From CAZPQM01 sp964588995 (GTDB taxonomy: Bacteria; Pseudomonadota; Alphaproteobacteria; Rickettsiales; UBA8987), in assembly GCA_964588995.1 (NCBI GenBank), contig CAZPQM010000002.1, positions 186,001 through 250,000 on the forward strand: DNA of 64,000 nt. Reading direction: 5' to 3'. A model generated the notes under the pieces. That model did not search any database. It was given only the letters and a program-made list of their open reading frames with translations, and was not told the origin of the DNA. Both the position numbers and the translations under genes were made by a program. How positions within the stretch are numbered: position 1 is the first letter of the stretch; each line of letters starts with the position of its first letter. Shown here in pieces: positions 16,644 through 25,296 of the stretch.

Positions 16644-18035
16644 ATGGAAGAAAATAAGCTCTTGGTCACGTCTCCCTCCAAAGGTGAGACCATTGAAACA
16701 CTGACCAGAAAGGACTGGAGCGAAGTCAGCGATATGATGGATAAGGCGCTTAAAGCGTTTCGGGAAAAGGCGTATCCGGCTCATGAGAGAATGAAATGGC
16801 TGCGCAGTTTTCAGGCGAAGTTACAGGACGAGCAGGAGGGTGCGGCGCTGATGATTGCGCGGGAGGGCGGTAAGCCGCTAAAGGACGCTAGAGCGGAAGT
16901 AGCACGGGCAATCAATGGGGTGGAGCTTGCCATCAGCGAGATGTATCACCTGGGCGGGACGGAAATACCGATGGGAATGACCAGGCCGTCCGAAAACCGC
17001 CTTGCCTTTACGACGTATGAACCCATCGGGCTGGTTGTAGCGATTTCTGCCTTTAACCATCCGGTTAATCTGATTATCCACCAAGTGATTCCCGCGATTG
17101 CAACGGGTTGCCCGGTCATCATCAAGCCCGATAGCCGCACGCCACTTTCTGCGAAGCGTATTGTTGAGTTGTTACATGCTGCGGGTGTGCCGGAAGCGTG
17201 GTGTCAGTTTGTGGTGTGTGGGCACGAAGCATCGGAGAATATGGCGACCGATGACCGCACGGCCTTTGTCACGTTCATCGGTTCGGAGCGCGTCGGCTGG
17301 GAGCTTAGGTCCAAAATTGCACCCGGAACGCATATCGCGCTGGAACATGGCGGTACGGCTCCGGTGGTGATGGATAAAAGTGCCTCTGCGGAAACGATTG
17401 AAGCGATGATCCCCAAGCTGGTTAAGGGCGGGATGTATCATGCCGGGCAGGTATGCGTTTCGGTGCAGCGGGTTTATGTGCATGCGAGCCTGATAGGGGC
17501 GGTGACGGAGCAATTGCAGCAGGCGGTGAATGAACTGGTTGTTGGCGATGCGGAAGACGAAAAGACGGATGTGGGCCCCATCATTGATGAAAAGGCGCTT
17601 AAGCGCATCGACGACTGGGTGCAGGAAGCGCTAGAGGAGGGGGCTGAACTCGTTTGCGGCGGCCAGAAGCGGGGAGAGTTTTTCTATGAGCCGACTATTT
17701 TACTGAACCCTTCGGATCATGCCAGAGTAACAACGGATGAAATCTTTGGCCCGGTGATCTGCCTCTACAGTTATGAGACGGAGGATGAGGTCATTTACCG
17801 CGTGAACGATACTGATTATCTGTTTCAGGCGGCGGTGATGGGCGATCATCATGAAACGCTGATGCGGCTTGCGAAACGAATTCGTACCCGCGCGGTGATG
17901 ATTAACGATCATACGGCGTTTCGGGTGGACTGGATGCCCTTTGGCGGTGCAGGCAAGTCAGGACTTGGTACAGGCGGTATCGGCTACACCATGCGTGATA
18001 TGCTCCTTGAGAAGCTGTTCATAACGGGGTGCTGA
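16644..18035 (+). CDS. NAD(P)-dependent aldehyde dehydrogenase family protein
   Basis: 463 residues. The cofactor fold includes EPIGLVVAISAFNHPVN and FIGSERVGWELR. The general base glutamate lies in LEHGGTAPVV, and the catalytic cysteine in AGQVCVSVQRVYV (about 270). DEIFGPVICLYSYE and PFGGAGKSGLG are standard. The LEHGG form, in place of LELGG, resembles a subgroup of aldehyde dehydrogenases seen near lactaldehyde and phosphonoacetaldehyde enzymes. The substrate cannot be named from sequence. The gene stands alone, divergent from the PqiA-like gene. Confidence 0.88.
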   Translation: MEENKLLVTSPSKGETIETLTRKDWSEVSDMMDKALKAFREKAYPAHERMKWLRSFQAKLQDEQEGAALMIAREGGKPLKDARAEVARAINGVELAISEMYHLGGTEIPMGMTRPSENRLAFTTYEPIGLVVAISAFNHPVNLIIHQVIPAIATGCPVIIKPDSRTPLSAKRIVELLHAAGVPEAWCQFVVCGHEASENMATDDRTAFVTFIGSERVGWELRSKIAPGTHIALEHGGTAPVVMDKSASAETIEAMIPKLVKGGMYHAGQVCVSVQRVYVHASLIGAVTEQLQQAVNELVVGDAEDEKTDVGPIIDEKALKRIDDWVQEALEEGAELVCGGQKRGEFFYEPTILLNPSDHARVTTDEIFGPVICLYSYETEDEVIYRVNDTDYLFQAAVMGDHHETLMRLAKRIRTRAVMINDHTAFRVDWMPFGGAGKSGLGTGGIGYTMRDMLLEKLFITGC

Positions 18036-18072
18036 GCTAAGGTGATTGGTTAATGAGGGGGTGATGGTAGGG

Positions 18073-18151
18073 CGTTATCGCGAACGAAGTGAAAGCGATC
18101 TCAGGCCGTGGCGTTACGCATTAGATTGCTTCGTATAAGCCCGCAATGACG
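18073..18151. repeat. Palindromic intergenic element, CGTTATCGCG...CGCAATGACG ends
   Basis: The ends are inverted repeats with two mismatches in ten. Inside, AAGCGATCTCAGG and TTAGATTGCTTCGT add stem potential. It separates the convergent aldehyde dehydrogenase and sensor genes. Confidence 0.6.
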
Positions 18152-18159
18152 CAGCTGGC

Positions 18160-20280
18160 CTACTTTTCCGCAGCAATGCGTTCATACGCCTCTTTGTTAT
18201 CGTCCAGGTAGTTGATCAGGGCGGCGACGATGCGTCGCTGGTATTTCGTACCAACCTGCTCCAGCATCATATCAAGCGCTTCGTCTTTCGATAGTGGCTC
18301 GCGGTAAGCGCGCGGGCTGACCATGGCGATAAACGCATTGGCTACACGAATAATGCGTGAGGTAAGGAGAATATCATCACCCTGCAGGCCAAGCGGGCCG
18401 CTGCCATCCCAGTTTTCAAGGCTTTGGGCAAGCGTCTCCGCGAGGGGGCCGTCAAAATCGATACCGTCGATCAGATCGGCGCTTTTGAGGATGGATTCGC
18501 TGATTTCCTGCTTCTCTTTTGCGTTGAGCTTAGTTTTCTTAGTCAACAGCTTTTGCGGCAGATACATTTTACCGAGATTCATCAGCTTGGCGGCCTTCAC
18601 GGTCGTACGCACTGTTTTTTCATCTAACTCCATCGCTTCGGCAATAGCACCGGCCAGCTCGGCCACACGGCTGGAATGATGGGAGGCGTAGGGGTCGCGG
18701 AGGTCAATCGCCTCCACCAGCATGTTAATCATATTATTGAGCGCACCCTCACGTTTTTCACGCTCGTCAACGGCGGTGCTGATATCCTGATCGACCACAA
18801 GGACGCCCGTGCTATGCTCTTTCTCAGCGATGATGGAAGGGATTTCGGCAAGTGGAATATATTTCGTCTGGAAGAAATGCTGCAAGCCGTCGCCTTCCTT
18901 GCGGCTATTGATACGGATCAGCTGTTTGCCTTTGCCTTTAAGCTGTTTATTTATGCTCTTATAGGGCTCGGCCTTGCTTGGGCCCATCACATTATCAATC
19001 GGCTTGGCAATAATATCTTCAGGCTCGACCGGCATGTAGCGGCACGTTGCTTTGTTGGCAAAGCGGAGGATATTGTCCTCATCGAGGATGAACATCGAAT
19101 CCGGCTGGTTTTGCGAGATAAGCTCCAGCAGCATGCCCTGACTTTCATGTTGCTTGGCGAGTTTGCGGTAGCGTTCGGCCTCGCGGGCGATACGCAGGGA
19201 AATACCGTGTTTCCAGAATACAAGGATGGTCAGGAGGATAGCGGTTGTCAGCAGAATCGCGATAACAATCAGGCTGTTGCGGCGTTCTATGCTTTCGGCC
19301 ATCGCCTCTTTCCAGCTGATGGTATGGATAAGATACCACGGCGTTTGCGAGATCAGGCGACCGGTAATGAGGACCCTCCCTCCCTGATAATTGCGGGCAT
19401 CATAGCCAAAGGCGTTTGGGTTTTCGGCAACAAAACGCGCGTCAAGCTGCTGATTATCCAGAGTAAGTTTGCGGAATAACGGCTTGGTACCATCCTGCAG
19501 TGGTGACAAGTAGTGCGCGACATTATTCTGAACCGAGACCAGATAGGTCTCTTCCGTGTGAGTCGGTGTTTCGGGATATTCCAGCAGCGGGTAGAGGCTA
19601 TTGCTCAGCGTGCGTATGCCGATGATGCCGCCAATCACATTTTCCGGGAGTGGGTCGGTCTGTATGCCATAAACGGGTACGTAAAACGCGATGCTAGGCT
19701 GCCCGTTTACCCCTTCATAAATCTGAGAAATATGGTAATTCTGATCTCTATGTGCCTTTTGCAGAAACTCCCGATGCATACCGGTAAGCGGTGGCATGTT
19801 TTCGCTTGCGAGCAGCACGCTATGTTCGGTATCGACGACGGCGATGCCGCTTGCGCCTGAAGCCGGGATATTCGCGCGGATATTCCCCGGTCGGGGGTCT
19901 GCGGCGAAGCCCGTGCGCTGCGCGGTGGCGTTAATATAATTACGGAGATAAGTATATTCGGCCTGTGCGTCCTGTACCGTGTTATCGTCCTCCTCCGCCA
20001 GAATGATCTCGCTCATATAGAGCTGCAGACTCATATTCTCTGACATATTACGTAGCTCGGTCAATTGTTCGCTCAGCCAGTCCGACACGTTATCCGCGCG
20101 GATATTGGCGGTTGTTCCAAGGCGCAATTCCCAGTTATGCAGGTCGCGTTGAAATTCTTTATCCGCATACACGAATGCGGCATAAATCAGGCCAAACGCT
20201 GCCAGCAATAGCAGGATCACGGTATAAACCAATTTGCTGGCGTGTTCTTTTGGTTGCGTTTCGGCAGCTTGTTCGCTCAT
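18160..20280 (-). CDS. Membrane sensor: dCache-like periplasmic domain, PAS and degenerate HD-GYP
   Basis: 706 residues from the ATG at 20280. Order: TM1 (18-37), a periplasmic domain of about 290 residues with a Cache-like pattern (GIAVVDTEHSVLLAS), TM2 (336-356), PAS (about 384-500) and an HD-GYP-type domain (518-695). HD-GYP enzymes degrade cyclic di-GMP, but the metal ligands are lost here. The HD pair is Met567-Asn568 (KLMNLGKMYLP), the HHE..DGxGYP motif reads SLENWDGSGPLG (620-631), and the GYP triplet is gone. HHSSRVAEL at the domain start survives. It probably binds a ligand or signals without catalysis. Divergent from a LapG-like protease gene. Confidence 0.85.
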   Translation of the reverse strand: MSEQAAETQPKEHASKLVYTVILLLLAAFGLIYAAFVYADKEFQRDLHNWELRLGTTANIRADNVSDWLSEQLTELRNMSENMSLQLYMSEIILAEEDDNTVQDAQAEYTYLRNYINATAQRTGFAADPRPGNIRANIPASGASGIAVVDTEHSVLLASENMPPLTGMHREFLQKAHRDQNYHISQIYEGVNGQPSIAFYVPVYGIQTDPLPENVIGGIIGIRTLSNSLYPLLEYPETPTHTEETYLVSVQNNVAHYLSPLQDGTKPLFRKLTLDNQQLDARFVAENPNAFGYDARNYQGGRVLITGRLISQTPWYLIHTISWKEAMAESIERRNSLIVIAILLTTAILLTILVFWKHGISLRIAREAERYRKLAKQHESQGMLLELISQNQPDSMFILDEDNILRFANKATCRYMPVEPEDIIAKPIDNVMGPSKAEPYKSINKQLKGKGKQLIRINSRKEGDGLQHFFQTKYIPLAEIPSIIAEKEHSTGVLVVDQDISTAVDEREKREGALNNMINMLVEAIDLRDPYASHHSSRVAELAGAIAEAMELDEKTVRTTVKAAKLMNLGKMYLPQKLLTKKTKLNAKEKQEISESILKSADLIDGIDFDGPLAETLAQSLENWDGSGPLGLQGDDILLTSRIIRVANAFIAMVSPRAYREPLSKDEALDMMLEQVGTKYQRRIVAALINYLDDNKEAYERIAAEK

Positions 20281-20344
20281 GGATATCCCTTTTTGCAGGT
20301 TATACGCTTGGCGGAAAAGATAATTGCGATTAGAATTCCGTGCA

Positions 20345-20968
20345 ATGAATTTGTTACATCTTACCATCGCTACAGTCTTATTATTCAGCATGCTGGCGCC
20401 GGATGCTGCGCTCGCGACGCCGCGGCTGTTTGATACGCTGGAGCGGCGTTCACAGCGCCTCAGCCCGTTCCCAAAATGGCTGGATATGCTGGAGCGTTAT
20501 GAAGAGGAGGTAACGGCGAGCATGCCGTGCCAGCGGAGTAAAGAGTGCCGCCTGCGGAAATGGAACCAGTTCTTAATCACGCTCAAGGATAAAGATTTTC
20601 TTACGCAGATTACGCAGGTGAATGCGTTTCTGAATGCGGAGCCCTATATTACCGATCCGGTGAATTGGGGGTTGCCGGATTACTGGGCGACACCGTATGA
20701 ATTTCACATTAAGGACGGTGACTGCGAGGACTATTCGATTGCGAAATATATGTCGCTGAAAAAGCTTGGTGTACCCGAAGATGATATGCGCATTGTCGTG
20801 CTAAAGGATGAAAACCTGCGTATTCACCATGCCGTGCTGGCCGTTTACCGTGGGGATGATATTTTTATCTTAGACAATCAGATTAAAGAAGTGATAAAAC
20901 ATACTGAAATTGCTCATTATAATCCGATTTACTCTATTAACGAGAGCTACTGGTGGCGGCATCGGTGA
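20345..20968 (+). CDS. Periplasmic transglutaminase-like cysteine protease (BTLCP, LapG-like)
   Basis: 207 residues from the ATG at 20345. Signal peptide 1-24 ends AALA. The triad is complete: Cys127 in KDGDCEDYSI, His162 in RIHHAVLAVY and Asp177 in FILDNQ. Members such as LapG cut adhesins off the outer membrane and are held inactive by the cyclic-di-GMP receptor LapD. No LapD or adhesin gene is in the window, but the divergent neighbour is an inner membrane protein with a periplasmic domain and a degenerate cyclic-di-GMP-type domain, which could play a similar part. That pairing is inference. Confidence 0.85.
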   Translation: MNLLHLTIATVLLFSMLAPDAALATPRLFDTLERRSQRLSPFPKWLDMLERYEEEVTASMPCQRSKECRLRKWNQFLITLKDKDFLTQITQVNAFLNAEPYITDPVNWGLPDYWATPYEFHIKDGDCEDYSIAKYMSLKKLGVPEDDMRIVVLKDENLRIHHAVLAVYRGDDIFILDNQIKEVIKHTEIAHYNPIYSINESYWWRHR

Positions 20969-21034
20969 TTTGGGAGGAGAGAGAGGAACCGTGCCTGCTT
21001 TACCCAGAACTGACCTGGCTATGAGAGCCTTCTC

Positions 21035-21122
21035 CGTCATCCCCGACTTGTTCGGGGATCCAGAGCCACATGCAGTGTCTGTAACGTTTCGCCTGAGATC
21101 CCGGAATAAATCCGGGATGACG
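21035..21122. repeat. Double-hairpin palindromic element, CGTCATCCC...GGGATGACG
   Basis: The outer ends CGTCATCCC (21035-21043) and GGGATGACG (21114-21122) are perfect inverted repeats. Each half is also a hairpin: CCCCGACTTGTTCGGGG on the left and CCCGGAATAAATCCGGG on the right. There is no gene in this gap. Confidence 0.8.
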
Positions 21123-21136
21123 AAGGGGAAAAAGGA

Positions 21137-21227
21137 AAAATGATGACCATCATTTTCATGTCTTTGGATAGCACGGATTCACTACATTACTATTATTACG
21201 CGGCTCACCGTTGGTATGACAGATAAG
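21137..21227. repeat. Truncated copy of the 820-981 element
   Basis: It contains the same hairpin (GAAAAATGATGACCATCATTTTC), then TTTGGATAGCACGGATTCAC and an end TTGGTATGACAG. It therefore aligns with the right half of the element at 901-981. The left half is missing. Confidence 0.65.
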
Positions 21228-21228
21228 A

Positions 21229-21645
21229 TTATACATCCCGCTTGAGGTGATAGCCGCGTGTCATGAAGCCTTCCCGTTTGAACAATGCCTGCGCCGGTGC
21301 GTTTTCGATATAGGTATCGGCGAGCATGCAGTCGCAATTGAGCCGTTTGGCTTCGGCCTTCATCCAATCGAGCATTTCCAGCGCGGCGCCTTGCTTGCGA
21401 CAGGCTTTATCGACGACAAGATTATCGATATGCAGGTATTTACCGCAATATAAGCGACGTCCAACCCGAAATCCGGAAATCCCAATAATGCGGCCTTCAT
21501 CCTCAAGCATAATCAGGCGATAGCCCTGCTCCATCATTTCACGGATATAGGCAGTATATTGCCCGATGGGTATCTCATAAAGTTGATAGGCAATCGGATA
21601 GGTTGCTTCGATCGCGTCTTGTGTCGTGGCTTCGCTGATCTGCAT
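21229..21645 (-). CDS. GNAT-family N-acetyltransferase
   Basis: A 138-residue acetyl-CoA-dependent acetyltransferase. The core motif is YLHIDNLVVDKACRKQGAALEML, in which RKQGAA matches the acetyl-CoA pyrophosphate-binding Q/RxxGxG/A site. CMLADTYIENAPAQALFKREGF is the usual C-terminal strand-helix. The substrate is unknown. The ATG overlaps the infC stop (TAATG), so it is translationally coupled to IF-3; rpmI, which often follows infC, is not here. Confidence 0.88.
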   Translation of the reverse strand: MQISEATTQDAIEATYPIAYQLYEIPIGQYTAYIREMMEQGYRLIMLEDEGRIIGISGFRVGRRLYCGKYLHIDNLVVDKACRKQGAALEMLDWMKAEAKRLNCDCMLADTYIENAPAQALFKREGFMTRGYHLKRDV

Positions 21646-22166
21646 TAATTCGGTGCGAGGACCATAAGCAGCTGCCGCCCTTCAATTTTGGACTCCTGCT
21701 CGATTTTTGCGATGTCCTTCATATCTTCGTAAAAACGTCTGAATAATTCCTTCGCCAGATCATCGTGAGTAATCTCACGCCCGCGGAAACGCAGGCTGAC
21801 CTTTACTTTATCCCGGTTCTCAATAAATTTACGCGCGGCCTTCAACTTCACCTGATAATCATGTTCGGCGATATTAACGCGGAGTTTGATTTCCTTCACC
21901 TGCGTGGTTTTTTGTTTCTTCTTCGCTTCCTTTTTCTTTTTCTGTGCTTCGAAGCGGAACTTGCCGTAATCCATAATTTTACAGACAGGAGGGTCGGCTT
22001 GCGGTGAAATTTCCACGAGATCCAGCTTTGCTTCACGTGCACGATCAAGCGCGACATCAAGCGCGGTAACGCCGATCTGCTCTCCGTCTTGAGCCACCAG
22101 GCGAACCGGATCAGTTGTTATCTGTTCGTTTACGTTATATTTTGGGGTTTTAGGTGCTTTCAACAA
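21645..22166 (-). CDS. infC: Translation initiation factor IF-3
   Basis: 173 residues. The two IF-3 domains are complete: an N-terminal NEQITTDPVRLVAQDGEQIGV, a lysine-rich linker, and a C-terminal KEIKLRVNIAEHDYQVKLKAA and LRFRGREITHDDLAKELF. The start must be TTG (22166, or the next TTG at 22163), because an in-frame TGA lies directly upstream. AAGGAT precedes it by a normal distance. IF-3 rejects poor start codons, and the E. coli gene starts with AUU for self-control; a TTG here may serve a milder version of this. It follows thrS, as in many bacteria. Confidence 0.96.
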   Translation of the reverse strand: MLKAPKTPKYNVNEQITTDPVRLVAQDGEQIGVTALDVALDRAREAKLDLVEISPQADPPVCKIMDYGKFRFEAQKKKKEAKKKQKTTQVKEIKLRVNIAEHDYQVKLKAARKFIENRDKVKVSLRFRGREITHDDLAKELFRRFYEDMKDIAKIEQESKIEGRQLLMVLAPN

Positions 22167-22201
22167 TCAATCCTTGGTTTTATTCCATGCGCGGCATAAG
22201 C

Positions 22202-24172
22202 TTATGCGGGTATACGCGCTTCCTGTTCCAGTGTAGTGACAAATTCTTCTAAATCAATGACTTCCTGCCCCTGCTGACCTAAACGGCGTACCGAAACAGT
22301 GCGATCCTGTTGCTCACGCGCACCTACTGCCAGTATAAGCGGAACTTTCGCATTGGAATGCTCACGTACTTTATAGTTAATTTTTTCGTTACGTAAGTCA
22401 ATATCTACACGTAAGCCTTTACTGATCAGTGTTTGCTGCACTGCTTTCGCATAATCGTCAAATTCGTTCACAATCGGCGCAACGACCGCATGGGTAGGCG
22501 CAAGCCATAGGGGAAATTTTCCAGTGTAATGCTCAATGAGAATACCGAGGAATCTCTCAAATGAGCCCAAAATAGCGCGGTGCAGTAAGACAGGGTGATG
22601 TTTTGCGCCATCCTGACCGATATAATTTGCATCTAACCGTTCAGGCATCACGAAGTCGAGCTGTAAGGTGCCGCACTGCCAATCCCGACCGATAGCATCA
22701 CGCAGATGAAACTCCAGCTTTGGCCCATAAAATGCACCTTCGCCCGGTGCGGTACGATATTCAAGCCCAGCTTCATGTACTGCTTTCGAAAGCGCGTCCT
22801 CAGCCTTATCCCATACCCCATCATCGCCTGCACGGGTTTCGGGTCGTGTGGCAAATTTAACGGCAATATCAGTAAAGCCAAGCTGCTCGTATACTTCTTG
22901 CACCAGATTACAGAATGATACGGTCTCGGAGCCAATCTGTTCTTCGGTGCAAAATATATGACCGTCATCCTGCAACATCGCGCGTACGCGCATGAGTCCG
23001 TGCAGTGCGCCAGATGGCTCGTTACGGTGGCAATGGCCAAACTCCGCCATGCGAACCGGTAAGTCTTTATAGCTGGTAATACCTTGATTGAAAATCTGTA
23101 CCGCGCCCGGGCAACTCATTGGCTTGATAGCCAAGGTGCGATCTTCGTCTGAGTCGGTGGTAAACATATTCTCGCGGAATTTGTCCCAATGGCCTGATTT
23201 CTCCCACAGCGTACGATCCACGAGTAAGGGTGTCTGCACTTCTTGATAGCCATTTAGTTTGATTTTGCGGCGGATATATTCCTGAAGCGTGCGATAAAGC
23301 GTTAATCCACGGTCGTGCCAGAAAACCTGCCCAACCGCTTCTTCCTGCATATGAAAAAGGTTCATCTCGCGTCCAAGTTTGCGGTGATCGCGCTTTTCGG
23401 CTTCTTCAATCTGATGCAGATAGGCTTTAAGCGCTTTTTTATCCGGCCACGACGTTCCGTAAATGCGTTGCAGCATTTCATTTTTGGAATCGCCCTTCCA
23501 GTAGGCGCCGGCAAGCTTGGTCAGCTTGAAGGCCTCGCTGACTTTGCCGGTAGACGCTACATGCGGACCCCGGCAGAGATCCATGAACGCATCGTCTCCT
23601 TCTCCCTGACGGTAGAGTGAGATTTTGCCTTTTTCTGTGGTATCATCTTCCGGCGCATTGCGGATAATATCGGCTTTATAGTGTTCGCCGCGCTTTTCAA
23701 AAAAGGCGATGGCTTCATCGCGATCCCACATTTCGCGGCGGACGGGTAAATCTTCCCGGATGATTTCCTGCATGCGCTTTTCAATGCGTTCAAAATCATC
23801 GGTGGAAATGGCATTATCGGCGGCTACATCGTAGTAAAACCCGTGTTCGATAGTGGGGCCGATTGCCAGTTTCGATTTGGGAAACAATTCTTTGACTGCA
23901 CGAGCCAGCACCTGTGCCGTGGTCGTGTGGCGCATAATTTCAAGGCCTTCTTCATCCTTGAGCGTCAAAATCGCGACTTCGGCATCTTCTTCGATGGGAA
24001 GGTAAATATCACGCTGTTCACCGTTTACTTTGACAGCTACAGCCGCTTTTGCGAGGCCGGGCCCGATATCGGCGGCAATATCCGCTCCGCTTACCGGGTG
24101 ATCGTAGCTGCGGGTAGAACCATCAGGAAGGGTGATGTTGATCGGATGTGACTGCGCTTGAGGGCTCGGCAT
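22202..24172 (-). CDS. thrS: Threonine-tRNA ligase ThrS with altered editing motif
   Basis: 656 residues. Seen in order: TGS domain (INITLPDGSTRSY), the N2 editing domain, the class II catalytic core (motif 2 region around FGHCHRNEPSGALHGLMRVR, plus GRDWQCGTLQLDF and HRAILGSFERFLGILIEHY) and the anticodon-binding domain. The editing-site motif HxxxH, His73/His77 in E. coli, reads HTTTAQ here and lacks the second histidine. The partner motif DLCRGPHV is intact. Ser-tRNA proofreading may be weakened. The 5' end overlaps the upstream glycosyltransferase gene by 50 bases. Confidence 0.96.
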   Translation of the reverse strand: MPSPQAQSHPINITLPDGSTRSYDHPVSGADIAADIGPGLAKAAVAVKVNGEQRDIYLPIEEDAEVAILTLKDEEGLEIMRHTTTAQVLARAVKELFPKSKLAIGPTIEHGFYYDVAADNAISTDDFERIEKRMQEIIREDLPVRREMWDRDEAIAFFEKRGEHYKADIIRNAPEDDTTEKGKISLYRQGEGDDAFMDLCRGPHVASTGKVSEAFKLTKLAGAYWKGDSKNEMLQRIYGTSWPDKKALKAYLHQIEEAEKRDHRKLGREMNLFHMQEEAVGQVFWHDRGLTLYRTLQEYIRRKIKLNGYQEVQTPLLVDRTLWEKSGHWDKFRENMFTTDSDEDRTLAIKPMSCPGAVQIFNQGITSYKDLPVRMAEFGHCHRNEPSGALHGLMRVRAMLQDDGHIFCTEEQIGSETVSFCNLVQEVYEQLGFTDIAVKFATRPETRAGDDGVWDKAEDALSKAVHEAGLEYRTAPGEGAFYGPKLEFHLRDAIGRDWQCGTLQLDFVMPERLDANYIGQDGAKHHPVLLHRAILGSFERFLGILIEHYTGKFPLWLAPTHAVVAPIVNEFDDYAKAVQQTLISKGLRVDIDLRNEKINYKVREHSNAKVPLILAVGAREQQDRTVSVRRLGQQGQEVIDLEEFVTTLEQEARIPA

Positions 24173-25253
24173 TGGAATGGTCTGTTACGTCCTGATTTGG
24201 TTGCGAATCTGCTTGTTTAGCGTTTTTTTGCGGCGAGTCAAGGGGAATCAATTGTTGCAGCGCTTCAGTCACCTGATAGATTTCCAGCCGGTTGAGGTCA
24301 TACTCTTCCAGAATGAGTAAATTTTTTACCTGCGGTGCCTCAATATCCGTGCGGCCATTACTGGCAGCCAGCATCAATGTCGGGCAACGGCTCATTGCCG
24401 CCATGTGCAGCGGGCCGGAATCGTTACCGACTGCCAGCATAGCTGCGCGCGCAATCGGAGGAATCTGCGTCAGATCGGTTTTGCCGATCAGGTTGAGCGG
24501 TTCACATTCATGGCAACCACTCAGAATGGTTTCTACGGTAGGTCGGTCTCGCTCCGTCCCGATAAAAACTGGCGTGATGCCATGTTTTGTCCATAACCAG
24601 TTGGCAAGATCGGCAAAGCCATAGGCGTGCCAGCGGTTTGCAGAGTTATGCATACTACCCCCGGCAACCAGCAATGCAAACGGGCGCGGAATAGGTGTTT
24701 GCGACACATCTCCATTGATCCAGTTTATGTCCGGTTGAGGGGTACGGACAATATCAGTCACGGCCAGTTGCTCAGCGAAGCGATCGGCAATATGCAGGTT
24801 CCACTGTTCCGGGTCGGTGTAGGGATGGCTGCACCAGTGGATCGTGCCACTCCATTTCGGTTTTTTGCGGCCTACGAGCTTAAAATACAGATTGGTGCGT
24901 GGGTTGCACATCAGGTCGTACACCATCTCGATATTCAGATGCTTGTATTGCTTATAAAGCTGAATCCACTCTTTATAGTGATACCACTCAGGCAAAGGGT
25001 CCACCCATACCTTATTCACGTAAGGGCAGATCAGCGCGAGTTGTTTGAATGGCTGTGAGGTAAGTAAGATGATTTCCTGATCCCGATGCTGGCGGCGAAT
25101 CGCGGCCAACGCTCCCTGCGCCTGCAGGAACAATCTCAGCGGGCCATGCAGGATCACCAGCACCCGCGGATTTTTGGGGTTGGGTTTGGTGTTTACCTGC
25201 AGGTTTTTGATGTATTGCGGTTTTTCCCGTTGCGGTTGATCTGGCTGATTCAT
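24123..25253 (-). CDS. Glycosyltransferase family 9 (heptosyltransferase-like)
   Basis: 376 residues. The family 9 pattern is clear: ILHGPLRLFLQAQGALAAIRRQH near the N-terminus, LVAGGSMHNSANRWHAYGFADLA, and the donor-site motif LAVGNDSGPLHMAAMS. Such enzymes add ADP-heptose to the lipopolysaccharide inner core at the cytoplasmic face. A polar tail of about 35 residues after LQQLIPLDS is low in complexity and is coded over the thrS start. It may be a recent 3' extension. It belongs to a run of three glycosyltransferase genes upstream. Confidence 0.9.
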   Translation of the reverse strand: MNQPDQPQREKPQYIKNLQVNTKPNPKNPRVLVILHGPLRLFLQAQGALAAIRRQHRDQEIILLTSQPFKQLALICPYVNKVWVDPLPEWYHYKEWIQLYKQYKHLNIEMVYDLMCNPRTNLYFKLVGRKKPKWSGTIHWCSHPYTDPEQWNLHIADRFAEQLAVTDIVRTPQPDINWINGDVSQTPIPRPFALLVAGGSMHNSANRWHAYGFADLANWLWTKHGITPVFIGTERDRPTVETILSGCHECEPLNLIGKTDLTQIPPIARAAMLAVGNDSGPLHMAAMSRCPTLMLAASNGRTDIEAPQVKNLLILEEYDLNRLEIYQVTEALQQLIPLDSPQKNAKQADSQPNQDVTDHSNAEPSSAVTSDQHHPS

Positions 25254-25296
25254 GGTGCTTTATTGTGCTGTTTTGAAACCTATCCGAGTCGTGTAT

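Noticed and set aside
18676..19479. 267-codon plus-strand frame over the sensor gene
   Set aside because: It is wholly antisense to a protein with recognised domains and has no family signature of its own.
20910..21143. 77-codon frame after the protease gene
   Set aside because: It runs through the palindromic repeats and overlaps the protease 3' end; no coding signal.
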